Origin: Candidatus Poribacteria bacterium
Lineage (GTDB): Bacteria; Poribacteria; WGA-4E; WGA-3G
Assembly (NCBI GenBank): GCA_028824125.1
Contig: JAPPES010000101.1
Location: 1 to 43,185 of the forward strand
Direction of reading: 5' to 3'
Length of the DNA: 43,185 nucleotides
Part shown: positions 1 through 9,300 of the stretch, in pieces
How the letters are laid out: every line of letters starts with the position of its first letter
How positions within the stretch are numbered: the stretch's first letter is position 1
Translations under genes and position numbers: made by a program
Notes under the pieces: generated by a model
The model's database searches: none
Seen by the model: only the letters and a program-made list of their open reading frames with translations
Told to the model about the DNA's origin: nothing

Positions 1-251
1 TGACGTGAGATAAAATCTTACAAAACGATATTTATGTCATGAACTACTAAGCACGTTTAAATTTTTTGCCAGCAATTTCAATTAACTTCATCGTAGGCAA
101 ATCCTGATTTCATAGGGAAAACCTATCCGTTGTTAAATTTATTTATGAGTACCATTACCCACTTGTAGAAAATTTTTCGGGTTTTCCCTATTGTCCTCTT
201 ACAATTTATAATAGAGTCTTCAAAGTTAAAAAGGATAGCCAAATTATGTGG

Positions 252-1310
252 TTACAATGTCGGCGCTGTTACTGCTACTTCGCGTCCACCTGCTTCTGAA
301 GAATCAATGACTCCCTGAATGATAACATTTGTAAGCAAAATCTCATACGGGTCAATAGGGGAAGGTTTACCCTCTCTCACTGCATCAATAAATGCGCTAT
401 CTTCCTCTTGGAACACACTTACCGATTTAAACTCAGTGTAGGTTTCATCGTGGATCTCACCATTTTTGTCACCATAAACACGAACACCATCTTGCGGTCC
501 ACGGACTTCACCGATACCGATTCGTAACCCAGCTTTTTTACCAAGAAAAATAGTGCCACCAAGCGAATCCATATTCATGCACCAACATGTCTTGAACACT
601 AAGCGAGCTCCGTTGTCAAAAACAACCCACCCAACACCGAAGTCTTCAACTTCTGTTTCTTTAAGTGCGGCATTCCATGTATTGTGTAGACTCAAATAAT
701 TTGAGGTGATACCAGAAACAGCAATAGGTTTGGGATGTCCCATTAAATAGAGGGCGGTATCCAAGGCATAAACACCAATGTCTGCCGATGCGCCTAAACC
801 GGCTGTTGCTTTACGAATAAAACTGCCTCCGGGATTTCCACGCCGCCGATCTGCAACAGTTTCAGCATAGTAAATCTCGCCAAGTGTGCCTGCATCAACA
901 ATCTCTTTCGCCTTGATGACTTGTGGTGAATAACGGAGTTTGAGACCGATCATCAGTATTTTTTCGTTTTCTACTGAGGCACGCCACATAGCAGTTGCTG
1001 CATCTAATGTTGCCTCCATCGGTTTTTCGCAGAAAACATGTTTACCCGCGTTTAACGCTGCAACAGTTGGGGCTGCATGCACACCTGTAGGGGTGCACAC
1101 ATACACTGCTTCAATCTCGTCCATTTTGAGCATCTCGTTGTAATCAGTAAATGTGTTTTTGATTCCCCACCGTTCTTTTGCTCGTTCCAAATTTGCTGGA
1201 ACGAGATCCGCAGCTGCGATAATCTCTGCCCCCTCAACCTCTGCAAGCGTTCCGCAATGTGCCTGCGCAATACCGCCTGCCCCAATTAAACCCAATTTGA
1301 CTGTTCTCAT
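252..1310 (-). CDS. Gfo/Idh/MocA-family NAD(P)-dependent oxidoreductase
   Basis: Predicted cytoplasmic dehydrogenase acting on a sugar or cyclitol; the substrate cannot be read from sequence. The N-terminal Rossmann motif GAGGIAQ lies near residues 10-16, and the family motif CEKPM lies near residue 95. The following segment SADIGVYALD carries Tyr where many family members have the catalytic His, as in glucose-fructose-oxidoreductase-like members. Length (352 aa) is normal. The ATG at 1310 is preferred: GGAG lies 6 nt upstream of it, whereas the in-frame ATG at 1316 abuts that GGAG with no spacing. The gene stands alone behind its own promoter-like sequence and is paralogous to the gene at 12317-13318. 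Family assignment is secure. Confidence 0.93.
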   Translation of the reverse strand: MRTVKLGLIGAGGIAQAHCGTLAEVEGAEIIAAADLVPANLERAKERWGIKNTFTDYNEMLKMDEIEAVYVCTPTGVHAAPTVAALNAGKHVFCEKPMEATLDAATAMWRASVENEKILMIGLKLRYSPQVIKAKEIVDAGTLGEIYYAETVADRRRGNPGGSFIRKATAGLGASADIGVYALDTALYLMGHPKPIAVSGITSNYLSLHNTWNAALKETEVEDFGVGWVVFDNGARLVFKTCWCMNMDSLGGTIFLGKKAGLRIGIGEVRGPQDGVRVYGDKNGEIHDETYTEFKSVSVFQEEDSAFIDAVREGKPSPIDPYEILLTNVIIQGVIDSSEAGGREVAVTAPTL

Positions 1311-1342
1311 AGTCATCTCCTCTTAACAGATTTGTACTATAG

Positions 1343-1372
1343 ATTTTATCCTATTTTTTTAGTAGAAGTCAA
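1343..1372 (-). promoter_or_regulatory. sigma70-like promoter for the 252-1310 dehydrogenase
   Basis: Reading the minus strand, TTGACT (1367-1372) is followed by an 18-bp spacer and TAAAAT (1343-1348), about 30 bp upstream of the start codon. Confidence 0.5.
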
Positions 1373-1575
1373 GAAAATTTCTGATTCTGAATAATTGCTG
1401 ATCGTTTTTAAAAAATGGGTTTGAAGTTGCGCAATTTATATTCACATTTTGTACGAGTATCAATATACCATAAAATCTCCGTAATAGTGAGTTGTAGATT
1501 GGATAGAGCTTGCGAAACCCAACGGTAGGCGCGTTTTCAGGAAGATTATAGAAAAATCCACATTACCTGGACAGT

Positions 1576-1597
1576 GGCGAGGTTAGGAAACCTCGCC
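1576..1597. repeat. short palindrome, family A (GGCGAGGTT arms)
   Basis: Perfect 9-bp arms GGCGAGGTT / AACCTCGCC separated by AGGA. The same unit recurs at 13522-13543, and variants lie at 9537-9560, 14775-14840, 23833-23860 and 39205-39230. This copy sits where the homology of the neighbouring sulfatase fragment ends. Bases 1373-1560 hold nothing recognisable. Confidence 0.85.
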
Positions 1598-1603
1598 AGC
1601 GAG

Positions 1604-1822
1604 AGCGTGTCCGGTTTTGACAAAGTTGATGAGATGTCCGGTTGTCTGTGGGTGTCGTCAGGTGAGCAACATAAAGCGGTAGGGCATGCAGACAGGTGCG
1701 ATGGCAATTGCGTTGGAGAAAACGGTGCCTTCTTGTGCGAGTCTATCAATGTGTGGTGTATCAATCTGTTTTTCGCCATTTCGTCATATACTGGCAATGA
1801 ACAGACAATGTTTCAGAAGCAA
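1604..1822 (-). pseudogene. truncated, decayed sulfatase fragment
   Basis: This stretch aligns closely, base for base, with the 5-prime part of the intact sulfatase gene (about 3681-3880). It covers the region of the formylglycine site (VCMPYR here, VCTPYR in the intact copy). It is broken: the Gly codon in the segment after that site (ACC-GGA-CGA in the intact gene) is ACC-TGA-CGA here, there are frame differences upstream, and everything after the first third is missing. Homology stops near 1604, next to the family A palindrome. It follows a retropepsin relic exactly as the intact sulfatase follows the intact retropepsin, so it is the tail of a duplicated cassette. Confidence 0.85.
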
Positions 1823-1823
1823 A

Positions 1824-2220
1824 TTACTTGGGGTAAATTTTAATAATCCCTGTTGAGAACGAAATTTTAATATCAAAATGTGACAAGAAATTTAAGCCTA
1901 ATACACCATCTATAGTTGATCCAAAAGGTAAATCGTGGCATACGACATCAATATTTTCGATAGATTCTCCAATTGCTGCTAATTTACGTGCGGTGATGAT
2001 TTTTGCGGGACAATACCGCTGCCTGTGGTTAGAAGTATGACTTGTTTCGGATTTGAAAGATCATATCCCAAATCTGAAGCAATTTTTGTTGGAATTGAGG
2101 TATTTGATGATCCTGTGCCTAAAGCCACAATCACATTTCGGAAGTTATCGGCATTGATGTCGCTAACTGTGAGACGAAGGGAAATTAATTCATCTATTGG
2201 GTTGAAGGATATATACCCAT
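1824..2220 (-). pseudogene. decayed retropepsin-like aspartic protease
   Basis: Second copy of the protease at 3941-4339. The ATG overlaps the stop of the upstream 75-aa gene (TAATG), as in the intact copy. A one-base loss just after the start throws it into a stop after eight codons. If that base is restored, the frame runs through ISFNPIDELISLRL and reaches the active-site segment, where ALDTGAS has become ALGTGSS, so the catalytic Asp is Gly. A second one-base loss, aligned to the intact GVFTAKI segment, breaks the frame again. Its end still reads as the codons for KIYPK plus stop. Two frameshifts and loss of the catalytic residue mean it is not functional. Confidence 0.88.
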
Positions 2221-2447
2221 TATAATAGATACCTCATTCCCTCTGGTAGTCCACCTGTCCAATGTATGGCTGCGCTTCCTTCATAATTACTGGAAACTTC
2301 AGAGATATCATCGCGAGATTCACTATGAGCAAAAACAACCCCTGACAACAGTTCGGTATTTTCGCTGATTTCACAGTCAATGATAAACAACCATTGGTCA
2401 GGATATTTCTCAGTCATCTCTTCAAGTGTGAGACGTTCGTTGGACAT
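2220..2447 (-). CDS. small DUF5678-like protein, copy A
   Basis: A 75-residue acidic protein, with no signal or membrane segment. The pattern is LTLEEMTEKYPDQW, then a hydrophobic strand, SENTELLSG, and AHSESRDDI, matching the DUF5678 style of short proteins that accompany retropepsin-like proteases. It shares about 43 of 75 residues with copy B (4339-4566) by hand alignment. The reading frame is intact and has a good ribosome site (AGGAG, 8 nt before ATG). Its stop overlaps the ATG of a dead protease. It is either still expressed alone or has not yet decayed. Function unknown. Confidence 0.7.
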   Translation of the reverse strand: MSNERLTLEEMTEKYPDQWLFIIDCEISENTELLSGVVFAHSESRDDISEVSSNYEGSAAIHWTGGLPEGMRYLL

Positions 2448-2517
2448 TTATACTTCTCCTCTTCAAGTAATATGCTACAGTTCATAAATTATACCTTTAT
2501 CGTTGTATGTTGTCAAA

Positions 2518-3918
2518 TCATTTCAGTAAGGACCAATCCGGTTCGTCTTCGGGATTGCCGAAAGGACCGTGAGCATTACGGACGATGCGGCGTTGTGCGT
2601 CATACCAATCCGTGTAGCTTGTGGCAGGTTGGAGTTTGTCGTTTCGGGCGTCCATCAAGTTTGTGAGGGTATGTTCCATTTCATCTGCTAACGACTTTGC
2701 TTCGGGATTATCAATCAGGTTGTTCATCTGCAGCGGGTCTGCCTCAATGTCATATAGCATCCGTTTGCCGTCAAGCCAACGTGCGTAGCTATGCGTTTTT
2801 GTACGGACACCGCGCCATTCGTCACCATTAACGAGATAATCGTAGGTTGCACCGAAGTTCATTGTCAAAACAGCATCCTGTTCAAAAGCATCCGTTTCAC
2901 CGCGCCAAGATGCGGACAAATCATAGCCTTCCACTGTTCGGGGAGGTTGAATCTCACATAAACCACAGAGTGATGGGAATAGGTCTGCGGGAGATGTGAG
3001 CGTGTTGCAGGTGCGGTTGCCATCAAAAATACCGGGTAGCCGCATGATAAGAGGCACTTTTATGGATTCTTCGTAAGGTTTCCGCTTTGCCCAGAAATTG
3101 ATGCCTTGTGCGCCACCCTGTGTACCGTGATCCGATCCGAAAATGAGCAGTGTGTTCTCAACACGTCCGGTTCTTTCCAGATATGCCATCAGTTCGCCAA
3201 GCATATCGTCTACTGCTAACGTCATGGCAAGGTAGTGTCGGTATATTTTTAGCGATTGTTCCTTTACCGAATCGGGAACGTTTTCTGGTAGTTGGAGTTC
3301 AGTAGGAAGTCGGTCATAGTACTTCTGCGGTGCAAAGTCGTAAGGTGTAGAGTGCGCTTGATGCGGAGAGATAAACAGGCAAAACGGTGTGCCATCGTCC
3401 ACGTCATCCATAAACTGAAAGGCGTATCGGTTGAGTGCATCAGTTTCATATCCTTTCCATCTTTCGTTTCGCCAATCGTCAAGGTTTACAGTGCCGTTAA
3501 AATAGTCAGTATGAAAATTATAACCGCGCCAATGTTGAAATCCGAGTCGGTCACGTCCTTCGGGGACGTAATCGCGCCCACCGATTTCTGGGAACGACCC
3601 TGTGTGAAGATGCCATTTACCGACCCACGCTGTCCGATAGCCGTTTCGATTGAAAACATCACCGAGTCCGATCTCATCGTGTCGGGTTTTGACGAAATTG
3701 ATGAGATGACCGGTTGTCTGTGGGTGTCGTCCGGTGAGTAGCATGGAGCGGTAGGGCGTGCAGACAGGCGCGGTGGCAATTGCGTTGGAGAAAACGGTGC
3801 CTTCTTGCGCGAGTCTATCAATGTGTGGTGTTTCAATCTGTTCTTCACCATATACTGGCAGTGAACAAGCACGAATTTGATCTGCAAGAAGATAAACGAT
3901 GTTGGGTTTGTTTGTCAT
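2518..3918 (-). CDS. formylglycine-dependent sulfatase (arylsulfatase/choline-sulfatase type)
   Basis: Sulfatase of the alkaline-phosphatase superfamily, hydrolysing sulfate esters after Cys is oxidised to formylglycine. The signature Cys-Thr-Pro-Tyr-Arg lies near residue 53 (counting from the ATG at 3918), followed by SMLLTGRHP. LLADQ near residue 12 and the later GSDHGTQGG supply metal ligands. Length (about 466 aa) is normal. The family N-terminus (TNKPNIVYLLADQ) favours ATG 3918; an in-frame TTG at 3939 would add seven residues. No clear signal peptide, so probably cytoplasmic. It begins 2-23 bp after the protease stop and is probably coupled to it. The substrate cannot be told; sulfated polysaccharide is plausible for a marine or sponge-associated cell. 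Confidence 0.93.
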   Translation of the reverse strand: MTNKPNIVYLLADQIRACSLPVYGEEQIETPHIDRLAQEGTVFSNAIATAPVCTPYRSMLLTGRHPQTTGHLINFVKTRHDEIGLGDVFNRNGYRTAWVGKWHLHTGSFPEIGGRDYVPEGRDRLGFQHWRGYNFHTDYFNGTVNLDDWRNERWKGYETDALNRYAFQFMDDVDDGTPFCLFISPHQAHSTPYDFAPQKYYDRLPTELQLPENVPDSVKEQSLKIYRHYLAMTLAVDDMLGELMAYLERTGRVENTLLIFGSDHGTQGGAQGINFWAKRKPYEESIKVPLIMRLPGIFDGNRTCNTLTSPADLFPSLCGLCEIQPPRTVEGYDLSASWRGETDAFEQDAVLTMNFGATYDYLVNGDEWRGVRTKTHSYARWLDGKRMLYDIEADPLQMNNLIDNPEAKSLADEMEHTLTNLMDARNDKLQPATSYTDWYDAQRRIVRNAHGPFGNPEDEPDWSLLK

Positions 3919-3940
3919 GTTTGATGTTTTCAGAAGCAAA

Positions 3941-4339
3941 TTACTTAGGGTAAATTTCGATAGTCCCTGTTGAAAACGAGATATTGATATCGAAATGTTG
4001 TAAAAAATTTAAGCCTAACAGTCCTTCAACTATTGAATCTTCAGGCAAATCATGACATAAAACATCAATATTTTCAACAGTTTCACCTATTGCGGTTAAT
4101 TTGCTCACGGTAATGATTTTCGCAGTAAAAACTCCGTTGCTTGCAAGAATATCAACCTCTTGCTTTGGATTTGAAAGATCGTATCCTAAATCTGTGGCAA
4201 CTTGTGGTGGAATAGTTGTAATTGAAGCACCCGTATCCAAAGCAACAGAAAAAGTTTGGACATTATCAGTATTTATACCACCGACTTCAAGACTAAGGGC
4301 AATTAGGTGGCGTGTACTATCAAATGATATTCTTGCCAT
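3941..4339 (-). CDS. retropepsin-like (clan AA) aspartic protease
   Basis: A 132-residue single-domain aspartic protease. The active-site motif ALDTGAS (Asp35-Thr-Gly) is followed by ITTIPPQVA and later by VEGLLGLNFL, the second hallmark of retropepsins. At this size it should act as a dimer. No signal peptide is seen, so it is presumably cytoplasmic. Its ATG overlaps the stop of the 75-aa gene (TAATG), so the two are translationally coupled. The sulfatase follows almost directly. A dead second copy lies at 1824-2220. The target protein is unknown; the constant pairing with the 75-aa protein suggests it is a partner, regulator or substrate (inference). Confidence 0.88.
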   Translation of the reverse strand: MARISFDSTRHLIALSLEVGGINTDNVQTFSVALDTGASITTIPPQVATDLGYDLSNPKQEVDILASNGVFTAKIITVSKLTAIGETVENIDVLCHDLPEDSIVEGLLGLNFLQHFDINISFSTGTIEIYPK

Positions 4340-4566
4340 TATAAGAGGTACCCTACACCTTCTGGGGTTTTGCGTGTAGAATGCACCGCGACTCGTCCTG
4401 TGTATTTCATTGAAATATCACGTATCTCCTTACGGGATTTACTATGCGCAATAAGTCTTCCCGATAGCAGCTCAGTGTTTTCGCTGAGTTCATAATCAAC
4501 AATAAGCAGCCATTCATCAGGATATTTCTGCTCCATTTCCTCAATCGTCAGATGTTCTTTTGTCAT
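4339..4566 (-). CDS. small DUF5678-like protein, copy B
   Basis: A 75-residue soluble protein and first gene of the cassette. Conserved with copy A: LT.EEM, KYPD.WL.I.D, SENTELLSG, AHS.SR. Strong ribosome site AAGGAG 7 nt before the ATG. It overlaps the protease start by one base. I recognise the pattern as DUF5678-like but cannot confirm this without a profile search. Function unknown. Confidence 0.75.
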   Translation of the reverse strand: MTKEHLTIEEMEQKYPDEWLLIVDYELSENTELLSGRLIAHSKSRKEIRDISMKYTGRVAVHSTRKTPEGVGYLL

Positions 4567-4626
4567 TGATTCTCTCCTTTCCAGGTAAGTGACGGCATGG
4601 CTTCACCTAACTACTGAATTGTTGTA

Positions 4627-4739
4627 ATACCATTTCTGATATATAATGCCTCTTTTTTGTAGCATAAACTTTCCAGTTTGTGCCACATTCCGCTACATTT
4701 CTAACCACCACTAATGGACAAAATTGATAGAAATGGTAT
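4627..4739. repeat. inverted repeat and palindrome family D upstream of the cassette
   Basis: ATACCATTTCT (4627-4637) and its complement AGAAATGGTAT (4729-4739) bracket a family D palindrome (4659-4686; arms GTAGCATAAACT / AGTTTGTGCCAC). The arrangement looks like a small mobile or hairpin element. No coding potential seen from 4567 to 4786. Confidence 0.6.
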
Positions 4740-4786
4740 AAATTATACCATATTTTGGCAATATGTGGTAATTTCATTTTCGCTAA

Positions 4787-5182
4787 GGGTGTGTAAAGTT
4801 TTGGTATGAGTGTTGTCTGAATCGCGGGTTACACGGATTACGCGGAGGAGGTGTTGTGGCTGTCAAGTTGTTTTGGTATGTTGTCTGAATCGCGGATTAT
4901 CGCGGATGACACCAAAACAAGCAAGCTCTTTGTAGCATAAACTTCCAGTTTGTGCTATCCCCAAAGCGCAATCTGGAAGTGAAATCAACGGTATGAATCA
5001 TGGCAAATACTATACGCGTATTCGTCTTTAGGCATTCCCCGTGCTACAGAAACGGGCTATCGGACGAGGAACATTGCCCAGACGAAAACGACTTGGCATT
5101 CCATGCATATAATCCGCGCAATCGGTGAAATCCGCGATAATCCGTGATTCAGACAGATAAGTGACAAAAACTTTACACACCC
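4787..5182. mobile_element. MITE-like element, family alpha, with 8-bp target duplication
   Basis: Perfect 14-bp terminal inverted repeats GGGTGTGTAAAGTT (4787-4800) and AACTTTACACACCC (5169-5182). They are flanked by perfect 8-bp direct repeats TTCGCTAA (4779-4786 and 5183-5190), the footprint of transposition. The ends continue inward as diverged inverted repeats containing TCTGAATC and CGGATTA blocks. There is no transposase; the interior carries a family D palindrome (4932-4958) and a repeat (about 4968-5045) that recurs inverted at 14640-14725. The element lies just downstream of the porV-like gene. Confidence 0.85.
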
Positions 5183-5195
5183 TTCGCTAACACAC

Positions 5196-6341
5196 TTAAA
5201 AATTTAGTCCTAAGCTGACACGATGAGCATTTTGTAGATAGTCAAAGTCCGCATAAGCGTAATCGAGAGAAAGCGTGGTTTGGCGGAATTTTAGGTGGAT
5301 ACCTAAACCGAGCGTAAGTCCCTCTTCATCATCACTACGATCTGGACCTAAACGGAATTTGTAACCCGCACGAATCGCCGCCATCTTTCTGTACCAGTAC
5401 TCTACGCCGAGGTTTAAGCGTTCGCTGTTATCATTCGGATGGTTGCCATCAAGAGCGATTGTGAGAAGGTTGCTATCGTTATCAACTAAGTCATAAGCCA
5501 CACCGAGACGAAAATTGGAAGGTAACGGATATTCTATGGTTTCCAACTCCGCTTTTCGAGTCGGATTTGTCGTATCGGGGAAAGGATGATAATCCGCTGT
5601 TCGTTTATCGCCTGCTTCTTCAACGCCGGTTTCAAGGTCAGTCCCACTAAAACTCATCTCAGGGCCAAAGTTTGAGAAAGACATCCCGATCCGTAAACTC
5701 CGCCAGCCTGTGTGATATAAAGTACCGACGTCAATAGCAACACCCCTCGCACTTTCCCGATGTATTTGCTGATGAATATATTTGGCATTGATACCAAATG
5801 AAAGATTCGCACCAGATTCTTTCTGATAGAGTTCCCTTGAATACGCTAACGACACCGCAGTATCCCATGCGGAATACCAAAGTTCTGTACCGTCCGGTTT
5901 GGCAAGGGTTGTGATTTCTGTGTCGGGAACGTTGAGAAAGGTGACGCTTGCCCCCAAAGTGCCTACCTTTTCTATCGGCGTAGCAAACGCGAGATAGTTG
6001 TAGCGAACATCTGCCAGCCATATCGTATGCGTATCTGAAAAACTGGTCTTTTCAAGTTGGCTTAACCCTGCTGGGTTCCAATAGATAGTGGTGACATCGT
6101 TAGCGATTGCGCCGAATGCACCGCCTAAACTGTCCACTCGCGCACCTGGTCCAATTTTGAGAAATTGTGCTCCCGCAGTTCCCACATTAGTGGTCGCATA
6201 ACTGGGAATTGTTGACAAAAGCAAAACAGTCACTAAAACCAAAATTGAGAAGAGAGAAATGCGGCATCGCTGTGTGTACGGCTTTCTTATCTTTGCTGTC
6301 CTATAGTTTTGTCTATCCTGAAAAAAATTAGTATTATGCAT
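5196..6341 (-). CDS. PorV/PorQ-family outer-membrane beta-barrel protein
   Basis: A 381-residue predicted outer-membrane protein. A hydrophobic signal segment lies near residues 30-50 after an unusually long basic N-terminus. The mature start GTAGAQFLKIGPGARVDSLG and the next motif IYWNPAGLS are hallmarks of the PorV/PorQ (UPF0164) family, which serves type IX secretion as shuttle or anchoring barrel proteins. The remainder alternates in beta-barrel style and ends in an aromatic residue (HRVSLGLNF). Good ribosome site AGGAG 6 nt before the ATG. It follows the 1011-aa secreted protein by 24 bp, almost certainly in one operon. Role in a T9SS-like route is inferred from family and neighbour; no other T9SS component is in the window. 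Confidence 0.88.
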   Translation of the reverse strand: MHNTNFFQDRQNYRTAKIRKPYTQRCRISLFSILVLVTVLLLSTIPSYATTNVGTAGAQFLKIGPGARVDSLGGAFGAIANDVTTIYWNPAGLSQLEKTSFSDTHTIWLADVRYNYLAFATPIEKVGTLGASVTFLNVPDTEITTLAKPDGTELWYSAWDTAVSLAYSRELYQKESGANLSFGINAKYIHQQIHRESARGVAIDVGTLYHTGWRSLRIGMSFSNFGPEMSFSGTDLETGVEEAGDKRTADYHPFPDTTNPTRKAELETIEYPLPSNFRLGVAYDLVDNDSNLLTIALDGNHPNDNSERLNLGVEYWYRKMAAIRAGYKFRLGPDRSDDEEGLTLGLGIHLKFRQTTLSLDYAYADFDYLQNAHRVSLGLNF

Positions 6342-6365
6342 GTGTTTCTCCTAAATCGTGTTCGC

Positions 6366-9300
6366 TTATCGAATGATTGCAAACCTTCCGATCTTATTTC
6401 CGATGACTTCATTATTTTCATCTTGTGCTTCAACATAAAAGATATAAACACCACTTGCCAGTGCCTGATTGTAGCGGTTGAGCAGATCAAACTCCGCTGT
6501 GCCGCCTTTGTCGCCTTGTGCTAACCGTTCATCTGGGTTGAAGGGGGTGTTACTTTCGTGTTTAATTTCACGTACCAATTCACCCACTAATGTATAGATA
6601 CGTATTGTGCATCGTGGTGGCAGGTGTGTGAAGAATACCTTATCCGTTCCTTCAGAAATTACCGCTCTATTTGTGACAAAGTATGGGTTTGGCACGACAC
6701 GGATTTTTCCAAGATCAGTTTTGATGTCTTCAGCAGCAAGCGACTCACCTTGTGTTGTTAGCAGCAGTTCGTCTCCATCCTGTGGTGCAGCAACGCCACC
6801 CATTTCGACGGTGAATACATCGCCTGCGGATATTTCGCTGTTAGGGTCAAAAATATAGACATAGGCACCGCTGATGTAAATATGAAAAAGATCGGGTGTA
6901 TCCTCTCGTTTATATTCGTCCTGCCAACCAGCAGCTGTCCGAATTGCATATCCATCCGCTTGTTCCTCCTTGAAGGGAATTTCCGTATTTGTATCCTCAT
7001 CAACCACTTTGACATGTGTATCATCAGTAAACGTGATAGAATAGGTATGCGGACGATAATACGTTGACCACCAGACGTTTGGCCCGGTAGTGGTGATTCT
7101 TGAGTGCGCCTCATTTTGGATATCTACTGACCAACCAGTTACTGAACCTTGGGTTAGTTTAACTTCAATTATTGAGTTTGCTGTTGGACTCACGTAGGAT
7201 ACATCAACCCCCGTTAGTTTCAAGATGACTCCATCAAACATCGGTGATAGGACTTCAACAGCCTCTCCATGGGGTGGGTCATACCAATCGAAAGTTTGCC
7301 TCTCCACCACCGTTTGATTCGTTGTGGTGTCAACAATTTCATAAGCGGGGGGTTGATAATCTATACCAGTAATGTATGCCTGGGGAAGCCGCTCCTGTTT
7401 GTTTTTCCTCTTGTCAACAAATTCTACACCGTACCAAACAATCTTATATTCATGTCCCGTAACTTTGTCCGGTGCTAACACCATTGGCTCAACCGTAACG
7501 GCTACTTTTCCAGCTGGGTCTACCTCTGCAGAAGGTTCTTTATATCCGGCGGGATGTGCACGCGGAACAACATGAACCATTGTCTCAATCTGACTGCTTT
7601 CCATTGCAGGCAATCCTTTTTTGGGATTACCTGTATCGTAAGAGGTAACCGCATAAGTATACTGAATGCCATTTGTTAATCCTGTGTCAGAAAAGAAATT
7701 TTTAATACCTACGTCTTCACCGAGTGCTTGTGATGGTGTAGAAACAACACGGAAAATATCACCGGCTACCGGCGGTCCTGAGGGGCCATCGGTGATTTTC
7801 ACGTAGAGTCCACCGAAGTATATCGGTGCACCGGATCGGTACGTTCCATCCGGATACGGTTCTCCTGTATCGGAGTCAATGACTACATACCCGCCACCGT
7901 TTTCAAATTCCGCATTATATTCCATAACTTCCCACAATGTTGTATTTATCACCTCAAAACTTGTGCTGGAATTGAATTTGATGGCGTAGGTCGCACTTTT
8001 GAAGAAGGCAGCGAAGAAGGGTTCATCACCCATGCTTTCAATTATAGCATCTGACTGCTTGCCAACATGTGAGACCGTGAAAAAATTACCGGTTGCACTC
8101 GGTTTGTCGAATTCCATCAACAATTCCCAGTCTTGGACAGGATCACCGGTGTTTTGATCGTAGGCAGTATCCCGTCTATAAACTCTATAACCTTCAAAAA
8201 TTTTCTCTGGGTCGGTTACGTCAACATATTCTTCAATACTTTTGTTGACTCCGTTATCAACCCATCTTCCAGCACTTTCCCACAGTAATGAGACTTGTCC
8301 GTCACCGGGATAAGCCGTTACCATAGGTGAAGGTGGAGGTGCTGGCGCAACATATTCGTCATCATATAACTTTTGTGCCCAGTCCGAAGAGGCTTGCAAA
8401 CCTGCAAGCCCTTCACCAATAGCCACTGCAATAATGACGTTGAATGTTTCTCCAGGAGCAAACGATTCAATTGGACCGTAGGACTGAATAAAACGTTGAT
8501 CGTCATAGTTTGCAGGAAGTGGTTCAACACCTGGGGTGCTGATTAAAGCGTACTTCTCCGCATCAGTCGTTGGGTCTGTGTTTATGGTAATCCGTTTGTG
8601 TGCGATAAAAGGGATTTTTGCTGCAGCATCCGCTGAGTCATCGCCTACATAAGCATCCAATACGCGTAAACCGATGTACCCTGGTGCAGACGCATTAGAG
8701 TACCCATAAGAGAGGTATCGGTTCGGGTGCCCGTCGGGATTAAGACCGTCCGGTGTCTGATCCAATGCAACAAAGTCATCCGCGGAGTAACTTGCTGTCC
8801 CCGTTTCGTTACTGGAAACATCCACGTCGTACCGAAATGCCATAAATACATCTTCAAGTGTGTCTTCTCCAACGTTTTTGACGTTATACTCAAGGATAAA
8901 GAAGTCGTAAAGCGGTGCGTAACTCCATTGGAATCCGTTGACTTCAATTTCTAAACCGAGAACCAACCCTTTATTTGCATTCGGATTAGTGTCAGCACAT
9001 TTGAACCGAATAGATTGACCGGTTGGCGTTCCTTTTGTCGTTACACCGGGTTTATTTGAAATAACCTGATCTCGTTTACCTTCAGGATATAGAGCAGGAT
9101 CTAAATAATCAATAGGCCAAATCTCGCTTTGTCTGCCATCTGCTTCAGCAACGCCAACCTCACCATTCTTTTTTGCACCGATCCAGATATCTCCTTCATA
9201 AATGTAGGAATCGTTTGTTCCGGCGGGCCACCATCCCGAGGGATATTGGGTGGGGTTTTCGGGATAACCGACAACTGCAGTGTTAAAAATAGCAGACGAC

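Noticed and set aside
1546..1797. An open frame on the minus strand read as a gene
   Set aside because: It is an out-of-frame reading of the sulfatase fragment; the matching frame exists in the shadow of the intact sulfatase.
3486..3887. A 133-codon minus-strand frame within the sulfatase
   Set aside because: A shadow of the sulfatase coding frame.
4787..5182. A non-coding RNA or riboswitch in the gap before the PorV gene
   Set aside because: It is at the 3-prime side of the operon, and its symmetry, ends and 8-bp flanking repeats are explained by a transposable element.
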